A stretch of 64,000 nucleotides of DNA, taken from positions 620,001 to 684,000 of the forward strand of contig JACATO010000923.1 in the NCBI GenBank assembly GCA_018389105.1, written 5' to 3'. This DNA is from Nautilus pompilius (Eukaryota > Mollusca > Cephalopoda > Nautilida > Nautilidae). A program made the translations under genes and the position numbers. The notes under the pieces are model-generated. The model was not told the DNA's origin and ran no database searches. It saw only the letters and a list, made by a program, of their open reading frames with translations. Positions within the stretch are counted from its first letter, which is position 1. Each line of letters starts with the position of its first letter. Shown in pieces: positions 12,901 through 27,900 of the stretch.

Positions 12901-15900
12901 GATCTCAAATCCAGTAGAGAATCAGAGGGAAATCTACAAAGCAAGAAGATTAGATTGTACTCAGAGAAAATAGTTTGAATTAAAATTTTGCAAAAATTTG
13001 GTGGACATATTTCCTACTGATTTTAGCACAACTTAATTATAATCAAATAAATGTCATTTCAACAAAAAATGTGAATGTATACATTAATTTCCACAAATTT
13101 ATAGGTCTAGATTTGACAAATAGCTAAGAAATAACCAGAGTGAATAGCCAGTTGAGTTATATCAAGTTAAGTCAGCAGTATGAAAGTGAGGAATGGCTTG
13201 CAAGGATGCTGTCTAATAGACTAACCAAATTAGATTTTAAGAACAAACTGCTCTATGTATGTGTAGACCTCTTTAATCTGTTGAACTAAATGACTATAAC
13301 TATATGAAACTTTACTTTCTTGCATTTCAGTGTTTTGAGCCATAGTGTACATACATTAAAGGTAACTTTGGAGTACATATATTGTATGTTTTAATTACGG
13401 TGTGGTTTGATTTATCAGAGAAATCTTCTTACCATCATTTAGGCTACTTTTATGCATCACAGATTTTTGATTATCTTGTTGCAGCCATTCATTCCAATGG
13501 TAAAGATATCAGCATTGACTATCCACAGCAGGTGCACTGGACTGGAGTTACAGAGGAAATGGAGTTGGTCCCCAGTACCCATCCTGGTATAATGTAAGTT
13601 TAAAAAATTCACTGTCCATTCTTTAAACCATTAAGTCCCAAAGCTGAATCACTACAGGTTTAGTCATTGGTCTGTATCTGACCTCATCCAATAAACAGAT
13701 TGCTTACAGATATAAAATACTACCTTAGCTTGAGCTGCCTTTATTTTTATGCTATATTATATAGTGAGTAAGCTTTTTTTTTTTTTTGTTTGTTTTGTAA
13801 TGTTGTTCATTGGTTATTGAGAACATGGTAATCTACAAGATGGTTGGTGCTTCAGAAGATTACACAGATTATGAAAGATTTTTTTCTTGATAATATTTTA
13901 GATAGAAATAGTCTAGGTATTGTCATGTGGCAAGAGTCCCCAACAGTCAACATTCAGTTCAAATTCACGTTCTAAACTCTTCCTGATGCCTTGTGAGACA
14001 TTCTTGACATGCCACCAATCATGTCTTTTGAAAAAGCGTGCTAAAAATATCCACAAGATTCCAAAAAAAGGACACTGCTTTTTTTATAACTGGCATTTTC
14101 TTGTTATTTATTTTAAAAAATGAGCGAGAAAACAAATATACATGGAAGCAGATGCTAATTGGCTGAAGTCTGCTTCCGAATTTACAGCTTTGCCAGTCAG
14201 TATGACCCATTTAGTAATTTTGTTGCTTTTTTAGACAAAGCCTTCAATCTAAATGTACAACAATTGTTAACTTTGAAACTATTACTTTCATGAAAGAATT
14301 TGTAAAACTAACACCAAATACATGGGAAATGGCAGTCTGAATATGAATAAGTGTTATTTGCAACAATCAAAAAGTTGCATCAACCATAATGTTCTGGAAT
14401 TTAACATTATATTCCAACTAATTTCTGATTTCACTGTTATATTCTGGGAACTCAGCGCATACCTTTCATTTAAAAAATATGGAGATTTTTAGAAATTTCT
14501 TCATAACTTTTCCATGTATATGAGGGATTTTTAAAAAGTAATGACACCAAATTTATTTAGAGTTAACCAGTACAGCTATACTGTTCAGTCACTATAATCA
14601 TGTGTAATATGAAGTCTGATATTCTCTTGCATGTCTTGGATCAATGCTGCTTTTACCTTTTTTAGAGTTTCAATGTATAATACATTAGATGTAGTGGCAC
14701 TGAGGAAGAAATAGCTTACCAAAGCCATGCAAGACATGCTAGACTTCACATTGCACATGCCAGAGGTCATACAGAAGATCAGATGGGAACAATTCCTCAT
14801 CTGCTTTATCATCCTGACCTAGCACCCAACAACTTCTATTTATTTGGTGGTATGAAGGAATCTCTTCATGGTTTCTGCTTTGAAAGTGATGAGTTTTACC
14901 AGGCAGGCTTCAATACTCTTGCTAGATACTGGAGTTCAGTTTGAGCCTTATAGCTGTACTGGTTAACTCTAAATAAATTCACTGACATTATTTTTGGAAA
15001 AAGCTCTTGTAGAAATAGCCATCTATGCATCAGAATATGTAGTCAATGTCTAAGTAATTTTTTGCAAAAAAATAAATCCCAAATTAAGAAAATGTGCATG
15101 GAAAGTGTGCAAGTGATCCTGAGAAACAGCAAATTGCTACATATGATGTTGAAATTGGTCTGACATATTCAGAAATTGTTGAAAAACTTGGTTTTACAGT
15201 AAGATCTGTTGGCAGAATTATTGGAATGCTTAAGAAAAGTGTTCACTATTCTCCTAAGAAAAGAGGTAAATAACAAAGAAGAAACTGTCATCAAGGGAAG
15301 AACAGATCTTGGCACGGATTCATTAAAAGGATAAGTTTAGGATAGGTTTGCCTCAAGTGGTACATTAGTTAAAGAATTGGAAGAAAGTACACCCACACCT
15401 CTTTATCTCCAAGAGATCTGTTCCAGAAATGGTTGCGAATAGCAAATTTTATGGATAGCACCATGATCCTTGCATACGTACCCAAGGAACCCTTTTTGGC
15501 CCTAAATATTGTATTAAAAACAATGAATAAACACTTACACACACTAACACACTACACAATGCAGGGAAAGCTGCTGACAAAAGATATTAAGAAAGTACAC
15601 ATACATATCCTAAAAAATACATAACACAACTTGGTCAAAATATGTATTAAAAAAATTGGAATGAGACAAGGTGATGTGGACGCTTAACAGGTTGCAAGGC
15701 GGAGGAAAACACTGTGCATATGCACTATCACTACTAGTAGAGGTGAGTAAGAGGCTCAGAGATGCTTCTAGAAAGTTCAGAAAACATCTCTGAACGTTTA
15801 CGAGGGTTGCGCTGGTACCTCAGCTCAACTTTGCGAGTGTGCGGATTTGCGAAATGCAAATTCATGGATGACAAGGGAGTGTGGATAGATTTTTTATAAA

Positions 15901-18900
15901 ATGTTAAGAATAAGTTTTAAATCACACAGCGAAGAAACCATGAATTTTTCTGCCATACAAAGAAAAGAAAGACTTCAGTTTTTTTAAGAAATACCAAAAT
16001 TGACAAGTATAAGATTGGTGACAGTGGCATCTGAAAATTCACTTAATCTTTTTGGTAATCATGGTGTTTTCATTGTCAGAAGAAAATCAGGTGAATGATT
16101 GAAATCAAACTGCATGTTACCAATTCTGAAACATCCAGAAACTCTTCACATCTGGGCCTGTTTATCTACTAATAGTAAAGTCAATTTGATAATCCTACCA
16201 AAAGGAACATCACTGAATATAATTTAATATTTCATTCTTTTAAAAACAGATTTTATAAAATTTACTAGGAAACTCCATCCTGATAGTAACTTTTGGTTTT
16301 TACAAGAGAAGGTACCATGTCATATACCAAGGAAAGTTCTCTCTTGGTTCACGAACAATAAAATTCATTGGTTTGAAGATTGGCCTGGGAATTCTGATTT
16401 AACTTCAACTGATAACACATGGGCAGTGATGGGGCAATATAGTGCAAAAAAAGTCATCCAGGAATAGAGAAGAATTGCAAAAGTCATTAAGGAGGCTTGG
16501 GAAAATATTTCATCATACAAGACAGTTTAAACAATACCAGGTAAATGAAATTAGTCAGTCATGGCAAAGGTTACAGGTCAAAACATTAACATAAAACAAT
16601 ACTAATTTTAAACCACTTTTTGTTATAATTTCAGATATCTTTTGCTATTATGATGTTTGTTAATAAAATTAAAACAGCTTTCATGTTTAAAAAAAAAATT
16701 ATACATACCAAATTGACTGATCAAGGCTGTACATGGGTGTTGTTTCTTATCTATCATGCAAAGATTAATTTTCTGAAAATAAAGATATTTCTACTATGGA
16801 CACTGGTTTAAAAACACTTGGAATAAGACTGATTTGAAAAGCTTGATGGAATTACTGATTATGATGAAAATACTGATAAACTACAGTAATTGAAAAATGT
16901 AATGAATATTTTAAATAGATTTTTAAATGCTTACAATTCTTACAAAGAAGCAGTTGTGAATGAAACAGTACTAGGTTTTTGAGGAAGACAAGCATGGTAG
17001 TAAAATTGTTGATTTTAACTGATAAACCTGATGATTAGGTAAATAAATTTCAGATTTGGAAATTGACCTGAACATAGTCTTGGAGAAAAAGAAGTTGTAA
17101 ACTTGATGGAGGATCTCTGGATATTTTTTTTTCTTCATTTCAACTTTTTCAGTATTTAATGAATAATACTCAGTACATTTTTTTAGCCAATCAGGTAGAG
17201 TCTCATGTAGTACAGGGTACCAGAATACCAAACTTCTGCTGATACATGGAAAGAGAAGAATTGTACTCTGTCAACAAATTCAGCACCAGATGAGATATCA
17301 GCAATAACAAAATGGAGAAATTCAATTTGCCTTGTCCAATAGCTATTTCAGGTTACCAGCAGTTTATGCTTGGTATAGCTTATGTTGACTACATGATGGG
17401 ATCTTATTCTGTGGGCTGCAAGTGCAAGGAATGGTAGAGATACATCTGGAATATGCTAAATACAGCATGTTTTGATTGTAGAAATCTCTGAACCACCAGA
17501 AATTTTAAGATCAAGCAAACCAAAACAGCTTGCTCAGAGTTGAGGACACTTCAATTTCAAGGTAGTGCAAAAAAATGAAGCTGTTGTATTAAGGAAAAGA
17601 AAGAGAATTAAAGAAATTAACAAAGAGAAAGGACTGTCCAGTCAAAAGTACAGAAAAAAAAAAGTGATGATGATGCCAACATTGTATTAAGAAAAGTATA
17701 AAGATGCTAGAAAATGATATTCATTTGTTTCACCTGCTTTAAGAATACCATGTGGATTTGTCTGTCTGTCAGTAAATCCAGTTTCTTCATTATCTCCTGT
17801 CAATCTAAACAAAACAACTCTCTTAAGGGCCAACAAACTGTGCAAAAAAGAGTTCTCAAGCCTTTTGTTTTGATATAATTAGTCATTTGACTTTTTATAT
17901 TTATTTAGTAAAACCGTTTTTGAATTTTATCAGACATTTTCAGTATTTGGAGGTTAATTTTCTTTATTAAGTTTACCAATTTACAATATTTTGTTCTGGG
18001 AAATTAACTACAGTATTGTGTATGGGGGGAGGCAAGTAACTATATTGGGGCTTAAAGAGTTAATAACTAGGCTGCTGCTGTTGAAAATTTTCTCATTTTG
18101 TACTTTTCAAAATTAATATGTACTTTTTAATAACATTATAATAATTAGTTTTTGTTCAGCACTTTAAAAGAACATTCTGCTTTTGTATGCATTTAAAAGC
18201 CCAAGTAACCGTACATTGAAAACCATGCACTTCAGTATTGTATAGCAACAGACAAGAGAAATCATACTATTGTTCTGAAATTCATATAAAGGTTTTCATT
18301 ATGCTTAGTACATAGTTTACCATATTTTTCAGATTATAAGTTGATTTGGAGTATAAGACTAGGCTAGGTCGACTATGGTGGTTTGCCAAACCTCCAATCA
18401 GTCAGAACAGTATTTCACATCCTTCATAATGCGCTCATTTGATTGTGGTGTGGATACTTCCTAGCTCATAAATATTAATGAACTGTTTGTGCATATCATT
18501 TAACTACCATGTGGGATGACCTGGATAAATGGGGTGTTGAAATAGTTTTTCAGTATGTTTGTAATCATGGAGAGATATTTGAAACAAACTGCAAACATTA
18601 TTATCAGTTTTGGTATCAAAAGCCTCGTGTCTGTTTTTAATCATTGCATGACATCAGTGATCAACAGATGATCTCATTTCCACTGTGTTGAATGAGATGC
18701 CAAATGTGCCAATTTTATCTGTCTTCTATGTTAGATGCTTTATTTGCTTTTGCTTTTGAGATATTACAGCATACTCAAATCCAAAAATTCAACTCAATTT
18801 CATTTTTGATAGCATGATTCGACATTCAGTTCAGTTTCAAGTTGTTCAATCCAACATTTGGGGTTCACAACTAAGTCTACGCATTTGGCTGTTCTCTGAT

Positions 18901-21900
18901 TGGATAATATAGTATATAGTATGCAGCTTCTCCACTATGGTGACTACAGTACACCAGCAAAAGAAAGATGGGGAGAAATGTAAAGACAGCTTGCTATTTA
19001 TTTGTCCTTTAGTCTCAAGCTATACAGTATTAAGTCCACCCAGCTTTGCAGCAGCAATTTTTTTTTCTTGATTTTCTTCATAGTCCTTAACACATCCTTC
19101 ACTTTACACCAGTCCCTAAAACATTTGCTGACACCATATTTCCTGTTTGCAGCCATATTACCACCATTTTCTTCATTGAACTTCCAGCTTAAAATCTGCC
19201 ATGTATGACTTGGTGACTTTATGGGAGGTAGGGTATTTGTACATATAGTTATGATTGAAAGGATGATAGAACGTAGTTGGTGAGCACGTGCATTTGTCAT
19301 TAATTGGATAATTTTGCATGCTTCAGTGAATATACTAATGATATATTGCTCACCAAATCAGCAAACATTCTGGGCAATGATTTTTGTAGTCTATTTCAAA
19401 TGAACAATTTTACTGGTTTGGTTTATTTTCTGAAAGAAAAAAAAAAATTCATTTTTTATTTTTTCATTAAAGCACTCTGAATGACTCCATCCATAGATAA
19501 GTTGAAGCTATGACTTTTGGAGAAAAAACTATAGACTTATAAACTGGTGAATTGCATTATTTATAATACACAATGAAAGTTAAACATTGCTGGGGGGGTT
19601 AAAAACGTCAGTCAGCCATTGTTTGCTTGTCTGTCTGTCTCTCGCTGTTTCAAATAGCAGTTGTTTTGTAGTTTTTGACTACCTTTCCTCCCATCATTCA
19701 TGCTTGCTTTGAAATTTAATCAATACATCTAATTGTCTTTTGTGTTTTTAATGAAAACTTAATATCTCAAATATTTCTTTTGAAGTAATCAGTAAATGAC
19801 AGTGTGTTTTGGGTGCTCACATGATAGATAAATTCAGTCACTTCACAAATGACCCTGGAAAGACTTTGGTACTTGAAGACTATTTGTTGAGAGAGAGAAA
19901 GAGAAACCACCTTTAAACACAATTGAAATCCTCAATATTATGAAATTTTGAATTGTACGTTGCAATTGCTTTTCACTCCGAAACAAAACTTTTCCAACAG
20001 AAGAAAGAAGTCCCTGAGAGTAATCCTTTATCACCACAGCTAGCTGTAATTTGTATGGAATATTTAGAAATAAAGGTTTTTGAAAAATGTGACAAACAGA
20101 AACATCTGCTTTTCAAAAGGTATGCAGATGACATTTTTGCTATCATTAAGTCAGGAGGGGAAAAAGAACTTCTGACCATTAAGAAGATTATAAACTATAA
20201 AACTGGACAAAATTATTGAGGAATGTTGGAAAAACTTTGCTTTTGTGGATCTCTCTCAAGCATATTCTGGGAGAGGAACTGTTTTCCATGTTTTTCTTTA
20301 TAGAGATAAACTTCATACTGAGAAAAATGAAAGACTTTCTTATTAAATCCATACCCAACACAAGCAATAGAGATATGGGTTATTAAGTTTAAAAGTTTTG
20401 ACATTCCAAATTAGAGATTGTCTCAATTTCTAATAAAAATAACCAGATTTGTTTTATCTCAGCTGACCATCCTGAATATTCAAACCTATCTTCAATGACC
20501 ATGAACATCTTGTGCTTTTGGTCTGGCAATGGATAGAACAAATCATGAATCATTTAGCCCACGTTCTGAATATTTAAGCCTATCATGAGTCGACAGCCGT
20601 TAATGGCTTCAGAATTTACCTGTGGCATGCAAACACCTGGAACATACTGCCAAAACTTAGTATATTCATAAATAAATTCTCTTTTCAGTTGTAGTGGATG
20701 CCAACTGTCTCCCATCACAGGTTCGAGGTACAAATGTAAAGTGTGTGAGGTGTTTGACCTCTGTGAAAACTGCTTCAAGACCAAAAAACTTCACAAGCAT
20801 CCTTTCAGTCGAATTTCAGAGCCAGGTGGGTCCAGTCTAACTAAAATGCTATGACTGACAAAATGGAAATAAGATAGTAAACATCATACTAATTTTGATT
20901 GACTGAAAGCATTTAAAAATTGTTTTTGTATGTTTGTTTTATTTGTAACATTCTTGATTTGATCTTTGCTTTGTAACAGTTTTCTTCCAAAAAACTAGAA
21001 CAGCTTTTGAATCCTTGAGTTGCTGATAAAAAAGAAAAATGCTTTTTTCTGTTTCATTTGTTTTATAATTTTCTTTAGGAATCAGTTAGTGATGACTTAT
21101 AAAATAACAACAACAAAACTTCCATTATCTGCTTAGCTGACAGATTCACTTAAACTTCAGGTTAAAGATTTGATTTTCTTTATGTTACTCAAATGCATTA
21201 GTGCAGATGATGAAGCTATGATTAGAAATTGGCCCAAAATGCTTTGTTAGTAATGTCGAGGAAATGTCAAATAAAGCAGATTTTTTAAAAAAAATACTAT
21301 TATTAATCTCAATGCCTGTCAGTTTTCTTTTCTAGAAAGCAGTCCTTATAGTTATTGTTTGTTTTGGGTTCTGCTAACAAACAAACAATTTCACATGCCT
21401 ACAAGTTCTTGACAAGTGAACTTCATTAGCAGAGATAAGAAATCTAAAAAGTTTGTATTTGTGAGCACGTTGCAAAATTTTTGTTTGTTTCCTTTCTGCT
21501 GCACTACGGTAAAATAACCTACACTGTTTTTGATTTTAAGTTATAGAAAATACATTTATGTAGGTAGTCAGTTTTGCTTAATGAAAGGTTTATTTCTTCT
21601 TTTTTTTTGTCTTTTCACAGGAAGTGATCCAGTCCATGTTGGAAAACCAGGTAAACAAAAAAAATCCAGCATTATGACTTGTGGTTCCATCATTGACAAC
21701 TGGCATGTGTGTGTGAAAAATCTGACTGTATCTTCTCGTGAAAGCCAGGCTTCACGGCTCATTGATGGCGGTAATGGATACTGGCAGAGTGCTGGTTCAC
21801 AGGGCAAGGTAGCTACTACACTATCATGTGATTTGTTTTTAAATAAATAACAGATCAAAGAATTACTATTAGTAGCAGCAATAATTGAGTAAATTTTGTT

Positions 21901-24900
21901 TTTTTTTTTGTATGTATATATGTATTGTATTAAGTGTCTGGCTACTATTAAAACCATCTGCTGTTATATTTCTTCATTATTTTATTTAGAAATTATGACC
22001 ATAAAAAACTACTTAACTAGCTACACACCATTGCTAAATTTACAGTAAGATTGTGCTCCTTTTTTTTTTTTTCCTTTATTTATTAGCATTGGATTCGGTT
22101 GGAGATGCAACCTGACATTTTGGTGAGTGCACTGCAGATGCGGGTAGAACCCACTGATTCCAGCTATATGCCATCATTGGTGGTTGTGAGTGGAGGAGAC
22201 TCAATGCACAACCTGAAGGAGCTGAAAGCCAGTAACATTTCAGCCTCTGCAACAACAGTCACACTTGTAGAAGACTTGACAGAGGTAACAAACTAGCAAA
22301 ATACATCTATTTTTCAGAACAAAATAACTTTGGAAAAATGTTTTAGTACATTGAAAGATTTTATAATATGCCAAAGAAAGTATGAAAGGCAATCAGTCAT
22401 CTCCATAGTTTAGTTATTTTTCAAATTTCTGCTGTAACCTCCACTAACAAAATCCTCCATTACAAAAAAAAAAAATACTTTTTATCACAGTGTTACACTG
22501 ATGTCAGCAACATAATAATTTATATAGGCTTTCTACCTCTGGATAACAAACCCTCTGTATACCGAATGTTTACATTGACCCTGTTGCTATAATTAGACAT
22601 CTTTAAGAGTATAATAATGTACTTTACTGTTCATGATTCAAAGAACTGTATACTTTGAATTAAATCAACAACATTATAGGGTTCAGTTCCACTTGTTGGC
22701 ACAACATGTTACAGCATGTGTTTAGGGCTTAAAATAACCTGTTTCTCATGGATCTTATGAGAGTTCTAAAAGCTGAAAATCTTACAGTCACTGCAAATTA
22801 GAATACTAAATTGTTTCTTTTTGCAATAGTAATGGTAGATTCCAGTAAAAGTGTTAGCAAATCAAAATAGAGATAAAACTGCAGATAAATGCAGTGGATC
22901 AATAAAGGAAAAAAATAAAAGTTGCTCAAGAATTTACAATCCCATCAACACTTTTAACCATTCTCAGTAGTTGAGCAGAAATGAAGCTTTGCACAGTTGA
23001 TTTTTAACAGGAAAAGATCTCTAATAAGTAAAAATAAGGTGGACAATAAAATGTTTGATTGACTTACTCAAGCAAAGACAGCAAATATACTACTGTCAGG
23101 GCCAATATTACAACAAGAAGCATGCTAGGAAGCATTAAAAAATGGGTACGACAAAATTCAGGCATTCAACAGTTACCTACATAGGTTCAAGGACAGTGGA
23201 ATCTATCAGCATTGAAAAATGGCAGACGAGGAAGTAGTTGTGGATAGTAATGTTTGAGAAAACTGGAAATCTACACTACAAATTTTGGCTGAAGGATATG
23301 ATTGTAAAAGACATTCAATGCAGATGAGGCATTTTTTACAATTTACTCCTAGACACGTTATCTATAAAGGGGAAATCATGCCATGGTGGCAAGCACAACA
23401 AAAGAGGATTTACATTTTTCTTTGCAGCAACTCTAATGGTTCTGAGAAGTTAGAACCTTTTGTGATTGGCAAATATACTAATTATGGTAATTAAAAATGT
23501 GAAATGCTACCTTTCTGCAACACAAACTCTACAAATTTGTGGATGATGTTATCTGGCTGGCAGTGTGAATGTATGCATGAAATTAAAGAAAAGGAATTCA
23601 TTTCTTGGATTGATGCCTTGCACATAACATTAAGACTCTGTGCCTAAGAAGTCTGAAGGAAGTTCCAAGCTACTCAAACAAGTTGCACTCAGTTACAGTG
23701 GGGCATTCTTCAGGTAATATAGAGACTTTTTATGGCTTAGGAGGAATAAGAAAAATCAATTGTAATTGAAAATTCTTTCATGAAAGCTTGATTTCTACCT
23801 GATGTTGGAGAAGTTGCTGCCACTACAGACATTCCAGAAGAGAGCAGTACAGGTGACACACAAGTTTCTTTGAGACTGAGGGGTGGAAACAAGTAACAAA
23901 AAAGCTGCAGGTCAAGGTTGTAATGTTTGAAGAGTTTGTCTCAGTAGAGAGTGAGCTTTGTACTTCTCAAAACAGGTGACTCAAGATGAACCAAAATCAG
24001 ACCTCTGAGATGTGAAGTTATTGGGCTTAAAAGACACTAAAGAGATTTTCTTAACCTTAGATATATCAAGCTACATATTCATAATTGTTTAGGGAATTAG
24101 AACAGGTTGTAACAAGTGAAATGATAAAGCAGTCTTAGCAACAAACTATATAAGGAAAAACTTTAAAAAAGACTAAAGATGCTACCATCAAACTTAATTG
24201 ATTGTTCTGACTATATTGTTTAAATGTTACAATGATATCAATTCATCTATTCATGATCTTTTGTAGCTTATTTGTCTTGCTATGATTTTTTTCTCCAGAT
24301 GTAATTTCGCTTTGTTTTTTTTGTTTTTTTTTTTTAAGATTCTATTTTATCTGAATAAATGAAAGATATTTGACTAGGCTGAGAGATGGAAATATATGGA
24401 AAATGACAATGTTATCACTTGAATATCCTTGTAGAATCTAGTTCATAAGAAATAAACTTCTTTCAACATGTAAATATACTATACTTTCACAATATGAATG
24501 ATATCATCTTATTAAACAAAATCAAACCTTTTTGTTTCAGTTTTATCGTTTCATAGAAATAAGCATAAAACAATGCCGGAGCAGTGGTATTGACTGCAAG
24601 GTTCATGGGCTGATTATTATTGGGCGACGGAAAGCTGATGAAGATGATGCTGCAGCCAGTTTTGTTTTTCTAGCCTCGGACAATGAAGATGATGATGAAA
24701 GGGGAGCAACGCAGAGTAATAGGAAAAAAGTTCGGTCTGCAAGCTCCAGGGACATTCAGACTCGTGTGTTTGTGTGGGGACTCAATGACAAGGACCAGCT
24801 AGGAGGGCCTAAAGGTTCCAAGGTGGGAGTTTGGAAAATTTCTAAGTAATGAACCTGGCAAGTGAGATAAGAAAAAAAATTAATTTGATTTATGAAGTTA

Positions 24901-27900
24901 AATAAAGTTTAGAAAAATTTGAACAGATGGAAATTAACTTTAAAAACAAAGTATTAGAAACAAATTATGTTTAGGTTCCAATCATAGCACCATTTTGCAA
25001 TAAGATATTTCACTTGCCAAAAAAAGCAAGCAAAGTCCTCCATCAGATAGTTTAAAATAAGAGTGATTAAAAAATATTAAAGAAACCAAGTATGTTTTGG
25101 TGGTGACATTGATTTGTTTGTTTGTTTTATTCATTTTACACAGTGGTGTGCTACCATAGTTGTCTGTGCTATATTTAGTTAAGTAAATAAATTGTACTCA
25201 TTCTGTTGTATATATTACAGATCAAGATGCCATTTTTAAATGAAACTTTATCTTCGTTAAAATGTCTGCAGATTGCTGGAGGATCAAAGAGTTTGTTTTG
25301 TGGTAAGTTTGTATTTTGGCCTTTTTAAATAGATTGGGATTTACATATATTGTATATGTATGCCAGCATTTAAAGAAACTACTATAACTGATACTGTTTT
25401 TACAACATTTATTTGCCTTTTTGAATTCTGTTTGGTAAAGGTACATTGATGAATACTATCCTCTGAAGTAGTCTACAAATTGTACTTCCCTTAATACACT
25501 TCTTACTGAATATAACCATAAATGTATTTAATATATTTATGAATAATGTTAAATAATAAGTTTTGCAGAAAATATTTTTAAGTGTGCTGGGCTTTACATA
25601 AATTAATATTGTGGTTGTATAATATATACTCAACAAATTAAAAAACTATGTTCTATATCAAGGTTTAATTTTTGTGATGCCTGTGAACTCTTAAATGCCA
25701 CTATTTGGATAATTGGCACCAATACATGATTTACACTAAGATCAGTGAAGATAAGTGAAATGTTGTCCATCAGTTCGGAGAACAATTTCAACAATATGGA
25801 AATGTTAACAACATTATAGCTCAGCAACCACCCACAATCTTGCGGATCATGTATAATGACCTCAGCACTAAAATGATTTACGACCTGTCTTTAAAACTGA
25901 ATCCTGCTGCTGCTATAACTGACAGCACATTTTGGCCCAATGTATTAGTGTAAACAGTGTAAAAACTGTTTGTGCTCACAGATTAAGACCATAAGAACAC
26001 CTATAATAAATAAGTCTATTCACCTGCTATACCATCACTTAATCAACAACATCAGGATATTTAGAATTCCATCCTGAGAGCATTCGGTATTAAAAGCTGT
26101 TTAAGTGGTCAAAAAATCATATTAAATTCTACTTTGTTTTAGAGGCTGTTTGTAGGTTTGTTTCCTTTCTTTTAATTACTCTGCTACGTTGTAATCCACT
26201 GTAGAGTAGTGTCATATGTGATGCAAAGTAATAGTCAAGCCATAAACTTCTACTTAATTCAGTAGATTTTAGCATTTACTCTTTTGTAAAAGTCAGTGCT
26301 GCCCTGCAAATTTATTATGGGAAAAGTTATAAAAAGTTATGTAAGATTACACCAGCATTATTTAGGTGAAAAAATGTTCTAATTTTTGCTGAATCTTCAT
26401 ATGTTTGCAAACTCCTATCAATTGTTTGTATTAGTCACTGATAACCTGTATAATTTACCCCTTATTAAACATCAGGAATGCTTTATCATGAATTGCTTTT
26501 TTTTTCAGCCATTGAAATTATTAACTTGATTTAAAGCAAATAGTATTGATTTATATGTATAAATGCAGTACTTTCTGAATATATTAAAATTTTTGCTTGG
26601 AATTTGGGATGAAACTTTCCTATTAGTCTTTCCAGAACTTTGTCAGTCAACATTTGAGCTGGAATAACTGTTTCAAGAAATGTACTCTTTAATAAAATCA
26701 TCAGATTTTAGGAGCAAAAATTTGGTTCCCAAAAATGTACATAGTCAGGCTGATCTTCGCAAAATTTACTTTTTGTATATTTTATCAAAACTAAAATCAC
26801 CAGGTTGATCTGTGGTTTCATGACTGACTATTGTACTGTTAGCCTCACAATGATAATAATATGTAGGAAACAGGATGGATTTATTCTGCTGACACACTTT
26901 GAGCAAAACTCATGATGAAAAATAATCTCAGAAAAAGAAAAGGTTCTCATTATTCATTAGGTTTGCGCTAAAAAGTCTTTATAATTCTAACTAGCTTTTA
27001 TGAAGAAATTATAAAACCACAATTTTATGATTGTAAAACATATTCAGAATATCCCTAATTCCTTGAACCATAAAGCTAGGGTTGCAATGTAGATGACTTT
27101 GCTTGAAATATCATATCGTATAGTTTTCTTTTCCATTTTTAGTTACTCAGGAAGGAAAGGTTTATGCATGTGGAGAAGCAACTAATGGCAGACTAGGGTT
27201 GGGAAATAACAGTGGTAATGTATCTATTCCAAAACACACATCTGCACTCAGCCAGTATGTAATCAAGAAAGTAGCAGTTCATTCAGGTAAGCCTTTGTTT
27301 CATTTTTGTATATACACACGTTTGTATTCATAAATACTTATTTTTCCAAACATGGAGTTTTTACCAAATACCTTGTGAGAATATTTTTATTTAAAAATTT
27401 TTAGCATTACTGCTAATTTAATTTTTTTTTTAAGATCACACATTTCATAAACTGTAAGGAAGATTTTTAAATGACTGATACATAAAATAGAAGGTATTTT
27501 ATTTGTGAAATCTTCTCAAGTGGTTACCACAGTATGGGAAAATGGAAGTCTTCATGTGATTCTAGGTGATAAATTAAAACTTTGTTTTCTAGTGTATGGA
27601 CTGTTGTCTAGCTTCTAGAATAGAACTGATCCACAACATGTTTAGGCTTTTCTTTTTCTTAGATTCTAGATTTAAAAACAAATGTTTAAATGCCCTATTT
27701 TTAAATAACATTTCACTTTATTTTCTTAAATATTTAATTTTTTACAAAAGTTAGCTAAAAGAATGAGAATGTGTTGTGTGTGTCTATTATATTAGGTGGT
27801 CGCCACGCTCTTGCACTGACTGTGGATGGAAAAGTGTTTTCTTGGGGTGAAGGAGATGATGGAAAACTAGGGCACTCGAGCAGGACGTAAGTGAAATATT

